From Blakeslea trispora (lineage: Eukaryota > Mucoromycota > Mucoromycetes > Mucorales > Choanephoraceae): a stretch of DNA of 64,000 nucleotides. Position 1 is the first letter of the stretch; the number at the start of each line of letters is the position of its first letter. Positions 1 through 12,372 of the stretch are shown one piece after another. Position numbers and translations under genes: made by a program. The DNA is taken from assembly GCA_025331445.1 (NCBI GenBank), contig JAIWNE010000010.1:496001-560000 (forward strand), read 5' to 3'. Under the pieces are notes generated by a model. It was not told where the DNA came from. It saw only the letters and a program-made list of their open reading frames with translations, and did not search any database.

Positions 1-1
1 A

Positions 2-299
2 GCTTATATGCGTGAGTCACGTGATGGTCTTGCCTGGACACCCTTTGGTAATGGTGCTAGACAATGTATTGGCATGACTTTTAGTTTAAATGAACAACGT
101 GTCATCCTTCCTATGTTATGTAATTGTTGAACTCATCGTTATGATAAACAACAAAGTTCTAACCTTATTTTTATCGTTAGTGCGAAAGTATACTTGGAGT
201 TTGCCAAAGGACTCTATTCATAAGAATGGTCCCATTTCTGCAGGCATCATGGTTCTCGGTCCTGTGGATTTAGAAATTGAATTACAAAAGCGCTATTAA
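2..299 (+). CDS. Cytochrome P450, C-terminal end (partial)
   Basis: Only the 3' end of this gene lies in the window; it enters from the left edge. Exons are 2-119 and 181-299, with a 61-bp intron (120-180). The first exon carries the haem-binding signature FGNGARQCIG, in which the Cys is the axial haem ligand of P450 monooxygenases. After the join the protein reads LRKYTWSLP and ends in a typical P450 C-terminal tail, LEIELQKRY. Without the intron the frame stops at 127, so splicing is needed. The P450 subfamily and substrate cannot be judged from this fragment. The downstream neighbour is convergent. Confidence 0.9.
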
Positions 300-494
300 A
301 TCCCCGCACACGCATGGAAAAAGGAGAGCTTCTTGAAATGCTTATCCACTCATCCTTCAAATAGATCCTTAGACCCAAGTTGAATGTAGTATGTAATAAA
401 TGCCCCCCCTCTTTTATATATATATGTACGCAGAATTTACCCAATGTGTGTATCGTTTGAATAACTATAGATTCAAACATACTTGAATTTTTTT

Positions 495-2207
495 TTATAT
501 ATCATTCATTCGAACAAAACTGCCCTCTTTAGGCTGTGAAGAAAATCGTCTTCGTCTATAAACAGATGCACCCACAATAACAATAGCAGCTACACCTACT
601 ACCACACCAATAGCAACGCCTACTTTGCCTCCTGTAGACAAGGAATGAGTGCTTGAGTCTACGGACTTTTCTGAGGTACCATCCATGGTACTGTTAGGCT
701 TAAAAGCTCCATGAGTACATGTGTTTATCCATCTTTGAACGGTATTGGTACAACTAGGATACGATGTGTTTGTGATGAAAACAGGGGACTGAAGTCTTGC
801 AAAAGAACGAATCCAAGTTGTGTTATAAGATGGTTCGTATGTGTTGTAAACCATGTGGATAATGTCACTTATGGCAAGATCAGCTCTAGCTGAGTGTCGA
901 ATGAGCCAATCTATATCCCGCAAAAAAAAAGAACAAATCATGGTTAGAGTACACGTACACAAATCATATGTTCTATGAAAATCACCTGAATATCCACTTT
1001 TACTGATCATCTTGTCTGTACGATATACATTTTGATTTGTCAAGAAACTATATAGGTTTGAATTGGGTGTCAGTCCAAGAGCACTTAACCAGTCTCCATA
1101 GGCAAAATCTTTTCTGAAATTGATGGGATCTGATCCATCAATGATATAATCTACATCTCTCACTGCTTCTTGAAACAATGTCAGGTTTTGAAAGGTAGTA
1201 GACTGGTTGTTTTCAACTACAAGCTTCATCCCTTATATAACAACAAGATAAGTCTCTTCTTCCCCTCTCTTTCTTTTTGTTTTTACCTGCATCTTTTATG
1301 AGAGAATGAATGTAATGATCGTATTGAAGGGTCCACACTTTGTTACTTGAATCATAACGAGTCCATGCAATGTTCTTACTACCGGAATTTGCCAAATTGG
1401 ACTTGTGGCAATTATATTTGTCTTGAATCTGATCAAACACTGACTTGGCCTCTTGCTCAAGTTCAAAGAAATGGCCAATAAAAATAATCCAAGCTGATTG
1501 CTAAGTGTATATGTATGAGGGGGGGGGAGTACCATGAGTAAGTAAGGAAATTCTCTTTCTGTACCTGAATTGGTGTGAGTGAATCATCTTTGGATGATAC
1601 ACTAATGTATTGAGGCTTTGTGTCGAATGCAGCAGCTGATGGATGTGTAGTGAAAACGACATCCACGGTGCTTCCTCCAGGACTATCTGAAATATTGGCA
1701 AAACAAGGTGAGGTTACATTGGCGGTTGGCTGAATTGCTGAGATTTTGTTTGTTAATCCCAAAAGCTACAAATATCATTTGTGTGTCAATATGAGATGAA
1801 ATCAATCGACAATTTTCTTCCTTACTTCAAAGAAAGGCAATACAGTCAGAGCTTGATCTATACTGACTGATGTCAGGGGAACATTGACTACAGCATGATA
1901 ACCAATAGTGAAATTGGATAATGCCTGACCACAGCAAACAAGTGCATATTTCTCATTTGTGATCGAGTTGGTCAATACCTTGAAAGTATCGAAATATTCC
2001 ACAGTGAAACCATATCCAAGCTCAGCACCTTGTTTGATTATATAAACAAAAGGGGAAGTTACAGCACAGACTCAAGCGAAAGAAAAATAGATATAAAAAC
2101 TTACCAGTGATTACTTTATTAGTGTAATGGTTCTCTTGAGCAAAAGTAGTAGAAACAAAGAGAACAATACAGTAAAATACATAGTCTTTCAATGCTTCCA
2201 GAAGCAT
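495..2207 (-). CDS. Secreted/membrane-anchored periplasmic-binding-protein-like surface protein
   Basis: Six exons on the minus strand: 2207-2105, 2028-1826, 1765-1565, 1500-1287, 1231-986 and 910-495, giving about 460 aa. The start was chosen because it gives an N-terminal signal peptide (hydrophobic YCIVLFVSTTFAQ). The middle has the look of ABC-type ferric-siderophore-binding (TroA-like) domains: the helix around WIIFIGHFFELEQEA, then AWTRYDSSN and later DWLIRHSARADLAISDII. Near the C-terminus a Gly/Val/Ala-rich membrane segment (GVAIGVVVGVAAIVIVGASV) is followed by basic RRRR, so the protein is probably a single-pass surface protein. The last intron (911-985) is 75 bp and open in frame, so a retained form would still be translated. 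Family assignment is from memory of similar fungal proteins; ligand unknown. Confidence 0.65.
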
Positions 2208-2410
2208 TGTATAGATTTTGATAACAAACCACAAAAAAAACAGAAAAAAAAAAAGAAAGGCTCACCAGGGACTTTTTTTTTTTTTTCTCAAAAATCCTAT
2301 GTGGGGTAAATTTGGATCTGATTTTGGGCAAGGCTGTCATGTCTGGGGGGGAGAGAAGGTTTAGCAATTTAAAGCAATTAGAGTTTGTGTAACACTTACA
2401 ACCTTGCTTA

Positions 2411-5400
2411 TCACGCTTCGCGTGCAGCCAATACACCGCTTCTTGTACAAAAGGATGCTGTTTTGTGATTGAATTCAGTGTCGGAGGGACTGATGGTTTG
2501 ACAGAAAGCAGGGAGGGTTTGCTGAAAGAGCAAAGTTGTAATCCCGGAAATGGCAATAGCAAGAGCAGACAGTTTGTCACGGCCACTTACCCCACGAACA
2601 TTCTTGACAGATGGGCATTCAGGGTTCAAACAATGGAACGCGCCTTTCATGTTTCTATATACTGTTTTGCTTTTCACTTGTATGAGCTGCTTTGGATGTT
2701 GAAGTTTGTGAAAGCAATAGACACATGTCTGGGAAGTATAGTTTTCATTGGTAATGCTGACTGTTGTATAGCGGGCATGGTTATCCTGTTTCCAAGTTCC
2801 ACCATAGCGCAAGTGCCGCTTGATTCTGGAGCCAACACCCATACCTCTATCACCAATCATCATAACCAACTGCTTCTGAGATGACTGAGGCTCTACTTTC
2901 TTCTTGCCTTTTCGATCTTTGACTGCTTCTACTTTAGGGTTCAACCAAAGACGTTCTCGAGCACAAACACGGTCTTTTGACTTCTTCATAAACATTTCTC
3001 TTTTCATATCACCCTTCTTCATCTTGGCATTCTGGTAGAAGCTTCTCACTACATTCTTATTATCTTGTAAACATCTGTACGCATTCCAAACATCTTCTTC
3101 ATTCTTGATAGTACTGAAATTTTGACGTGACAATGCTGCTTCTGCTTCAGCGACTTGCGGACTGTTTTTCTTCATCAACGCCAACTCATGTCTGTAATGA
3201 AAGTTTCTACTTGCAAAATCAACATCTTCAGCCGAGACTGTCTTTGCTTCAGGCAATGGTTGGAATTCAGGTTCAGTTTGCTCAGTCAAAGCAGCGAAAC
3301 GGTTGTGGAGCTTCAAATGGTAGACATATCGTTCAAGTGAAACAGGTACTGATTCTGACATTTTTACAATGCCATTGTCCGTGCCAGAGAAAACGAAATC
3401 TTGAGAAAGTTGTTGAGGATCTGGATCAAGTTTTGCATCTTCAGACTTGAATATAGCACCTCGTTCATTGACATCAGCCTTTTGGATATGTCTCAAGGTC
3501 TTTTCAGCCTTCTGCTTTCCCTTGTCTTTTTTAGGCATGGCAAGAGCTCTACGTCGAATATACAGACTAAATCTTTGATCAGACAACTCGCGCTTGCATT
3601 CTTCAACAGCCAAATAACCCTCATATCTTTTTCCTTTTAACAAATTGATGAGCTGAGATATCTCCTTTCGAATGTCATCTAAAGCTTTCTTTTGTAGCTC
3701 GGTAGGTATAGCCACTGGCAGTTCCTGCTGACCAGATTGAGTACCTTTGAGTTTGTTGATTGCGTTGCGAATGATATTAAAGATGTCTGGCAAGCAGCCA
3801 CAAAGACCGGCTTCAGCTTCTTCGGAAGGAGTGGATGGCCTAGATGGTTCAGTTGGTAGAGCTTGAGTTGCAGAAGGCTCGGAGAAGGGGTTTTTCCAAT
3901 ATCGCTTAGCTACTTTGATTTGAATACCAAAGTTACCATCATTGTATGCTTTATAAGCTTGCTTCAGGTTCTTGGACAAATCATTCACTTCTTTCTGCAA
4001 AGTAGCAATTTCATTCTTGAGGATATTCTTGTCTTTTTCGGACTGCAACAGGATTTGCTGCCATGTTGATTCTGGAAGATTGCTGGTGGAAGGCTGCTTT
4101 TTTAAAGAAGCTGTTGTTTCCTTGGGCTTGTTCATCTTTGTACCTAACAACCTTACATGCTGTAAGCCGGGCAGAATAGTGATGTTGTGTGCGAATATCA
4201 ACTTGTTTCTTTTGCATGCTGCTTGAATGCTTGCCATATCGAAAAAGGAATTAAACACAGCATCCTTATGATTATAGACATCAATTGTACGTTGAAGCGG
4301 TGTGCCATCATATTTGAAGAATCTCAGTTTTTGTTGACCATGATTACAATACAAAGAGTAGAGGGATTCTGCATTCATTCGGAAAGCTTTTAGGCTGGCA
4401 GACGGCATAGGGCACATGTTGCGATTAAATCTAGCATAACCGGCACAGCGGAGAAGATCATTTGCAAGGATAATAAATGGAAGTTGGTGGCCAATAGATT
4501 CATAGTTTGTTTTTGATGTGATATATGGTTTGAGCCTTGTGACAATAAGTAAGCATACATTAATCTCATGTTCTGCAAGATCAGCGCGTTTATTCACCAA
4601 AGATTCACGAGTGAGATCATCATCTTCAAATAGTAAGCTTTTCATCAGACCCTTCAATTCGAATATACGCCTTCTACTAGCATCTTGGCTACTATCCCTC
4701 AAAGCATCTTCTTCTTCAATTATATCTACTTCTTCAACACTAGAATAGTCATCGGGGGATGGAGGTAAAGCAGCTTCTTCAGATACTTTTTTGGCCATGG
4801 CTGATTCTTCTAACGGGGATCTCATTGGTTCTTTGCCTTTGCTAGACTTGATATTTAGAGGCTTTGCAGATTGACTTCCAACAGATACAGCCAATTTTTT
4901 GCTGCCTTCAGCTCGTTCTTGGGAGCCTATATCTTCAAGAGGTCGCTTTCGACTTGGACCAGGGGCATTTTCAGCAACAACATGTTTAGATGTAGTTTGT
5001 TTTTGTGTCTCTCGCTTCTTCTAAATAAAGTGAAGATACATGTTGATGAGTTCTGCTGTTATGAGTCAAGATAAGAAACAACTTTTACCTTCTGTATGAT
5101 AAAATCTTCATATGTCTTGATACGCTTTTCGCTCTTGGCAGCGCGTTGAATCCAAATGTCACCTTTTTTTGCTTTCCGGTTATACTTCCTCAAGCGGTAT
5201 TTCTCATTCCTAATGATCTTGCGATACACACTTGATGGTAATACAGAAATATCATGGTTTTGAACTTGTGGGGGCAACTGGCTCTCCTCGTTTTTCTTCT
5301 TTTGACGTTCTTTTGCACGGTCTGCGTAGGTACTGAGGTATTCTTGATGCTTTTTTTCTCTCAAAGGAGACAGATGGATTCTTAAGAGTGCTAACAATAG

Positions 5401-6567
5401 CTTGTCCAACAGGATCTTGAACATTTTCTTCTCGGCCCACATGTTGGATAGATTGGTTTGGTAGGTAGTCAGGGCAGACACGTAGCATTCTCTGTTTAGA
5501 GAGTTTTTTTCAAAGGTAGTTTGGGAGCTGTATTGTGGTTTTATGATGTTGATTAGACTCAAAATTAGAGGGTATTTAGATTTGCTAGCATCAGTCATGC
5601 CTCTTGCTCCATAGAATTCAGATAATAATAAACTCAGATGATTGCTGGTAAACAAACCGCGGATTTGTGCGTCAAGAGCATCATGGTTTTGAGGTAGTGG
5701 GCTAGCGGAATGCTGAACATGTTCTTGCATTTTGAAATTGTCAGGAAATATGTCTTGTGTTCTAAAGCCTTCTGCTGCTTGGAAGTTGATTTGGTTTGTG
5801 TCCAGCACAAAAGTATGATTGCGAAATGAAAGCATGGTTAGAAATACAAGGAGTTGGAAATCAGCTGCAAAATCAGATGCAGAAGGGACAAGCATGTTCA
5901 TCTTGGTATCAAATATGGTCTTGATTGGTTCATTCAAGTTTTTACGCAAAATTGAGTTAAATGACACAGTACAGACAGCATAGTTTTCATCTTCAGTTTC
6001 TTCAGTTTCCAGTTCTTCAGGCACATCTTCAGATAGCATAGGTATATCTTCAGATGGAGAAGCAGCCATGCTCATGGGACTAGCTGCAGAAGGCGAAGCA
6101 GCACTCATTGGGCTTTGCATTGTCAAAGCAGAAAGGAAACCACTAGGAGTGCCTGCTCTAGCAGACTCTTGAAATTCTTGATAGATTTGATCAAAATTGT
6201 TTGATAGGTACTGATTCCAAGCGATATGACCCCTGGGCATATTATTATCATCTCTGAATCTTGCTGATGCTTCACCTTTTTCTAGATTGGCCATCTCCTC
6301 TACTTTGGCATAGAACCCTTTTGGAGCCGTCCTTTTAGCTTTTAGTACTTCTTTACCATTAGCAGGGTTAGGCGATTTTTGCATCCATTCAATAATATAA
6401 GTTTTTGCAGCCATTTCAAATGCGCCGATGAATTCTTGTGCAGGTTGATCTCTCCATCTTCTTCGAGTAGCTTGGGTGACAACAGAAGCAGAAGCAGATG
6501 CTAGGATTGGTCCTCTGACATCTTCATCTGTATAAACAGAGTATTGTCTGGCCTTTTCACGTACCAT
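2411..6567 (-). CDS. Large Fanzor/TnpB-like putative RNA-guided nuclease
   Basis: Two exons (6567-5089 and 5020-2411) with one 68-bp intron give a predicted 1,362-aa protein. The C-terminal third has the order of a TnpB/Fanzor RuvC nuclease: GTDNGIV (RuvC-I Asp, about residue 1041), MMIGDRGMGVGS (RuvC-II strand, about 1216, lacking the TnpB Glu), ITNENYTSQTC with a Glu (about 1252) just before a zinc finger of C-x2-C and C-x4-C (Cys at about 1259, 1262, 1290, 1295), then GRDKLSALAIA (RuvC-III Asp, about 1308). A Glu next to the zinc finger matches the relocated catalytic Glu known in Fanzors. The N-terminal about 500 residues are helical and unlike any domain I know; a low-complexity acidic/Ser-rich linker and a coiled-coil-like stretch follow. 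It is far longer than typical TnpB (about 400 aa). No stop or frameshift is seen. Alternative: another RuvC-fold transposase family. Confidence 0.65.
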
Positions 6568-8292
6568 TAAAATGATGATACTGGCGCCTGATTTACGACT
6601 TGTGTGAGTTCATTACGTTTACCTTTACAATCTTCAATAAGCTAACTTACTTTAAATTGATTACCTGTATTATTTGCAGCACAACAATGAAATTAACAGA
6701 AAAAAAAAGGAATTAAAGAAGAGTGATATAAGAATGGTCCAATCCTTCTTCTAATTTATCTCTCTATTTATATATTTCTAAAGCCAAGGCGATTTTCATT
6801 GTCTTCTATTATCAAGTAATATTCCTGTTTTTGGTGTTATGTTACACTTGAAGTGGGAAGCATAGAAAATAACTGCTTAAACTTTATCTGTTGTACACAT
6901 CTTCTCAGAACAAAGAAAGTAGTACTCAATAAAGAAACAGAGTTTAATGATAACTAAAATAGATAACCATATACAAAAAAAGATAAAACACACATCTGTT
7001 TGATCAGACTCATCATGCTGACCTTCAAAGACATCTTTAATCGCTCGAAACGGCTGACAATAGGAAAGAACAATGAGCCGTTATTTGAGATAGAGGCTGA
7101 TTGAACAATACAGTTATCTACAGTAATATAATTTCAGTACACAAAGCGATAAGAGAAAGATAGGCAGGAAAAAAGCAGCAGGAGAAGAACTGCTCTTTGC
7201 TATGTCTGTGTTACAGCAATCAATGCAGTTTATTGATTCCTTCTAAAGATAGCCAACACATATGAAAAGACCTATTTGATAAGGATATAATATGCTTTTG
7301 CTTTAACAATATTAGACTACTTGCTTGATATCGAGTTGTACATCTTAGATCGTTTTGTATGTGGAGTGAACGCTATTCACCAAAAAGATCATCAAATTTA
7401 TTACTAAGAAAACAATAGCATGAAATCTTTTAAGGTAGACAGTTTTCTTTCTTTAGAGAAGCTAAGCTTTTGAAAGAACAAATACAGTCAAATGTTTGAT
7501 TTATATAGACAAACGACAACAACCAAGTTTGATCTGGGTACTGCTTGTGGTCGCCCTTCTCAAACAGAAACAAACTCTCTTTAGTTTATAGCAGGAGGTA
7601 AGTTATTTCATATGCCTCAAAATGTACAGTGCTGATGATTTTTACCCAAAAAATCACATTACAAGCTTGATTCCATAAATGGGACACTTTTTTATTCGAG
7701 CATATCTTTCATTGACTCCTCTAATAGTGTTCCTTAAACGAAATACAGCTCTTGTAAGGATTGCAGGACGTTACTGGCTTCGTTTCTGAGACAAAGCTTA
7801 CTTCATTAGCTTGATTGTCTGACTCACTTTCGTTTCTTATTTGTAGTCCAACAAGCTTGCAATCACTGTAATTTTCTTGATGAATTTCTTTGGTAGAAGA
7901 GAGAAAATTCTGTAGTTTTTAGTAATATTCTGTTTGAGCCCACTCATTCAAAAACCATTAAGCAAAAACTTAAATGAGCGACGGTAATAACAACTTTTAT
8001 TGGCTAACAGTGTCCAATCGTATTGCTTATTACCGGCGGAGTAGCCCCCAGACACAGCAGCCCCGCCTGATTTTGGCTGTCTCGGAGTCTGAATGTACCG
8101 ATCAAGAAAAAAAAAACAAGGTCACTTTATTTGTTTGATTGAGTAGCTGTAGTTAACTATCGATGCTATTGATGATTGCTAGCAAGGAGAAGAAGAGAAA
8201 AAAGAAAAAGGGGAAATGCTGGTTTTAGAATGCAGTACAAAATAAGCTTTTTTTTTTTTAGTCCGAGTACATACACACACAAAAGAGAAAGT
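6568..8292. other. Long intergenic stretch, no gene recognised
   Basis: This 1.7-kb AT-rich stretch between the Fanzor-like gene and the BTB gene has no ORF I can support and no tRNA-like signal. It should contain the Fanzor promoter and the 3' flank of the BTB gene. Its only clear structure is the dispersed repeat at about 7973-8075. Confidence 0.5.
7973..8075 (+). repeat. Dispersed about 100-bp repeat, copy 1
   Basis: This stretch matches the reverse complement of about 53307-53400. Shared cores include GTCCAATCGTATTGCTTATT and CCCCCAGACACAGCAGCCCC. Relative to the other copy it has a small insertion between the two cores (CGGCGGAGTAG). The GC content of the second core stands out from the AT-rich surroundings. 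No terminal repeats or target duplications are obvious, so it may be a short non-autonomous element or a conserved promoter block. Confidence 0.75.
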
Positions 8293-9936
8293 TTATTGTT
8301 GAAGTAACTGAATGAGTCCATTGATTCCATAGTATTTGGCCTAAAGAAAAGGAGAAAAAAAAAGAGTTGTTGTCAGTCGTTAGAAAGGGAGCTTTTGTTT
8401 ATTAAACGATGACATCTAAAGCTTACCTCTTGCAATAATTCTTGACATCTAATCCAAAAGAAAACAAAAAAGAGCAGTTTAGATTAAAAAGTAGTGTAAC
8501 ACAAAACAAAGGTCTTACAGCTGAGTATCCTGCAATAGGGTAGGTGGTATCTTGACAACAACAAAAAAGAAAATGAGACAAGGGGGGTTTCTAAAATACT
8601 CTTTGTAATAGCTTACTCTGGCATCTCTCAGGTAATTCAATACTAGTCGAAAATGAGAAGGATCTCTATCAATAAAATAAGATCCATCTGTTTCTGCAAA
8701 TACAGTATGTCTTCCAGAAAACATGATGGCCAGTAAACTATTGGTATCACGCCTCAATGTACTCAAGGATGTCTTTTTTTTATAAAAAAAAAAAAAGTAA
8801 GAAAAAGCAAAAAGAAAATACCGAGCATCTTCTTTTTACCTCAAAGATCGTACCACCTATGTTTAGCTTTATTTTTTCGTTTTGTTGCTTTAAATGTTTA
8901 TCTTGATTGGCTAGAGAGAGAAACATAAGGACCCAAGAAACAAAGGAATGAGCTTTACTTACTGTCCTCGCTTTTCGATTTGAACTCTTCTTTTTCCTTG
9001 ATAAGTTCGTTACATTGGGATAATAGACTGATCGATAAAACTTCATATTCCTTTTCCATTTCACTATAAATATGTGCTTTGGTCCGATGAAATGTCTGAT
9101 CCAATTGCTGCATTTTCTTCATGGTCGCATAGATTTCATTGTAGATCTCTTTGAATATGACAGTTAGTTCAGCTTGTAGATGTAGCTCAAGAAAGCTACC
9201 TATTTTCATATCCTCAAAAGACTCATTCAATACTCTATATTGTGGTTTGTAGTCTAGAGGAACAAAAAAAAAAGCAAAGTCATTAAGTATCATACAGTCA
9301 TGTTTCTTGAAATTATCCTGTTACCTTTCCATTCGACTGCAGGATAGATATTCAATTGCTTTAGATAGGCAGTGATTGTGTCTGCTACATCATGCATGTT
9401 GTTGACTGAGGGCTTGGAGGATAGATGACCATGTCTTGTGTTTTTTGCAGAGCTACTATCACTGTCATCACTGTATTCAGCTGCTGTAAAGATAGAAGTG
9501 GTAAGGCTTGCATCATCAGCCTGTTGTAGGCTTAAATCTGTTTCATTGTGTATGGTAAAATAAGTCTCATCTTCCATTGTGTGTTGATAGTCTATTGGGT
9601 TATGCCTTGGTGAAGTGTGTGTTAGAGAGGCAATCGATTCAAAGTCACGAGAGACTGAAAAGAAAAAAAGATAATGGTAAGCATCTTGATCACATAGAGT
9701 TGAGTCTAGCTTATGCTGAGTATGAGAAAAAAAAAAGGAGGGGGGCAGGGATTGCTATTTGGCTTACCATTTTGAGTTGGTAGATAATGATCATAACTCT
9801 GAAAGATGATTTCTGAAAGTGAAGGTTGGTGATTCAGAACAGACCGTTGAATGGGTGCATCTCCCCTTACTCTCCAATCTGACGGTGGCTCAAAAATATC
9901 CATAAAACGAGGTAATGATTCACGGTGTTGATCCAT
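8293..9936 (-). CDS. BTB/POZ (KCTD-like, T1-type) domain protein
   Basis: Eight exons: 9936-9768, 9654-9325, 9253-8963, 8910-8840, 8772-8617, 8550-8519, 8448-8427 and 8340-8293, giving about 372 aa; all exon phases add up. The N-terminal half is acidic/Ser-rich and then helical (probable coiled coil from IFKEIYNEIY to CNELIKEKEE). The C-terminal part is a potassium-channel-tetramerisation type BTB domain: KLNIGGTIFE, TSLSTLRRDTNSLL, DGSYFIDRDPSHFRLVLNYL and, at the end, CQELLQEAKYYGINGLI. Such proteins often act as oligomeric adaptors for cullin-3 ubiquitin ligases; that role is inferred only from the family. A (CTT)n tract abuts the start codon. Confidence 0.85.
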
Positions 9937-9941
9937 AAGAA

Positions 9942-9973
<32 letters not shown>

Positions 9974-9993
9974 AGAAGAAAAGAAGAAGAAAA
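9937..9993 (-). repeat. (CTT)n polypyrimidine tract directly upstream of a start codon
   Basis: On the minus strand a CTT/TTC-rich run of about 55 bp ends at the base before the ATG of the BTB-domain gene. It is a simple-sequence repeat in the likely 5' leader or core promoter and may affect transcription start or translation; that effect is inference. Confidence 0.7.
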
Positions 9994-10104
9994 CAAGAGG
10001 ATTTCTAAAGAGATGATCGTGTGATGAAAACATACACAAGTTCCAAAAATTGAATTCATCAATCACATGTTTACAAAAAGTTCTTTCTGTACACAATTCG
10101 TTTA

Positions 10105-12372
10105 TTAGCACACAGTGCCTCTTAGTAAACCTTCTTTACTTGTCACTACAACTTCTCGTCCACCAATGACATTCACATCAATACCTCGGACCTGACTATA
10201 CTGTCCATTCCCATTGGCTGCCACATTATCAATCGTACCAATAATCTTGCCTGTCTCTATATCCATCACAGTCACTTTCCCATCCTCTGTCAAGAGAAAT
10301 AAGGAAGTATAGAGCACATTGTACGCTGTATATTTTACTGGTATCATATCATCGGAATCCTCTTCTTCTTTGTTAAATGCATGAGATAATAACATCGATT
10401 GGAATCCATGAGGCGGTGAATAAGGGAGATTGAGGTTGGTATAAGAATGTGTTGTATGCATAAAATGAGAAGGTAATTGATGTTGTAGTTGCTGGTAATA
10501 CATATTGAGTCCCATCCGAGTCAACTCTTGCGTCCTTCGGGGCCACCAAGAGAACTTGTCAGTCAGTTCGGCATCGAGTTGTTCCGTCAGAATGTCCGCT
10601 GGTTCATCTTTCAAGGGATCCCATTTGACACGCAACAAGTAGGATATATCCCACACTTTGATCTCTAGTTTGTCACGGTTATTATCGCTACGGTTGTCTC
10701 CGACAGCTATCAGGCGAAACCCATAGTCTGCCAAGGCATCATGGTATTCTGAAGTAGGTACAGAAGAGCACCAAAAGGGCGGTAGAACAAGTGTCGATTC
10801 AAGTCCCCAGGGTCTGACATCGATGATGGCCTCCAGGGCATCGTCGCTCTCTTCTTCTAACAAATGAAACTCGTTCGCCTCTTCATTCAATTGAATCAGA
10901 GGATGATCTCTATTGGCTGGTGTGCGTTGATCTCCATCAGTCTGACTGTTTGGTCGCTGAGCTTGTCCGGCAAAGACATGATGCCGTAGGATGCCATGTT
11001 CAGTTGTCTTCCACGGTAAAGAACCTACCTTGACACCAAATCGCCAATCATAGACAGAGAGTTCATCATCCTGATAACTTCCGGTACAGATCAAATGATT
11101 TAGGTAAGGAGGATATTTGAAATGAATCATGCAGCTCACATCACTGCCCAGACGAATGCATGCAATCATCTCGGTTGGCTCGCTAAATCGTAATGGATGG
11201 CGGTTCAGACCAAAGCGATGATGCCATACATAAGCGTCGGGAACAGGTGTCAATTGATGCAACAGGCTGTCCCATGCAACAGGCGTCACGGAAGGATCGA
11301 GAATATGCTGGTCTCGAATGTCAAAACGAGCAATCTGCACACACCCTGTGATGTGATCGTAAATCGGACCTATGGCTAGCATAAACACAGTATAGCTTGG
11401 ATCATAATCGACATTTTCGGGTGACACAATCTTCATCCATTCCTTAAGGGCATCTTGATTGTCCGACCAAGATGTGTCTGAAAACAAAAAGACCTCTCTT
11501 CCCAAGAACAGATCGACCACTTTGACATGCGCTACACAATGAGTCGATCCATCATCCAACAGCCGATAGACAAACAGGGATTTCCAGATATCCACACGGT
11601 CTTCATTTTCAGTCTCCAAGCCTGTGACAAGTGCGACACCTACAGCCAATGAAAAGAATCGCATCTTTTGAACAGTACCATCCGGTGCACGCATCTTGAC
11701 GGATTGAATGCCAATGATCTGACAAGTCAATGTATGAGGCGTCAAGACAAGCTCAAAGGTACGAATGAGCTTCCAGGAAGGGTATTCCCAAAACAATATT
11801 TTATGCTCAGAATGTGCTGTATGGCCCATCGTTAGCTTTCTGTGTTTTCCGGTGGCCACAACACCTTGTTTCGTCATACGATCTATATCGACTACCAAAG
11901 GATCTTGTATCCAAAAGGGTGATTTTCCTGCCTCTTGTCTTGTTTGTTGACTTTCCTGCTCTTCTTTCTCTAGGTCTGCTCGTTTTCTTTTTCTGAATTT
12001 GCATAGTTGTTCTTGAACGAATTCGAAAGAAAAGTGCTGTGTGGCCTTTTGTTGTCTGATCAGGTGGGTGACAAAGTCTTTCCAGTTAATGAGCTGTTGT
12101 GAGTCTGTTGCGTACTTTACACGACTACTCCATACTGGATATCTCTCTTTAAATGCCAGATACCATAACTTGGGATCTTGTGCGATTCTTTTTTTTTTTT
12201 TTAAGATTAATCAATAGAAGTCAGTTGTTGTTTTTTATAACACAGACAATGTTATTGATAGATTCTACCTGTAAAAACGAGTTGATATCTGCTGTATGAT
12301 TGACAACTGCTTTATATCGTCTACAAGATATTTACATATGCATAACAGTAATTCGTCAGGAAGTCTATCCAT
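10105..12372 (-). CDS. F-box protein, possibly with a beta-propeller-like C-terminal part
   Basis: Two exons (12372-12269 and 12187-10105) give about 728 aa. The start was chosen because it opens directly into an F-box: MDRLPDELLLCICKYL, then after the intron RIAQDPKLWYLAFKERYPVW. This is the usual Skp1-binding module of SCF ubiquitin ligases. A basic patch (KFRKRKRADLEKEE) follows. The rest is a long soluble domain with WD-like blades, for example KILFWEYPSWKLIRTFE, CTGSYQDDELSVYDWR and LLTEDGKVTVMDIETGKIIG, suggesting a substrate-binding propeller. The intron begins GTAGAATC and ends in a long A-rich acceptor. Substrate unknown. Confidence 0.8.

Noticed and set aside
2465..2884. Plus-strand 139-codon ORF
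   Set aside because: It is antisense to the zinc-finger/RuvC part of the Fanzor-like gene and resembles nothing.
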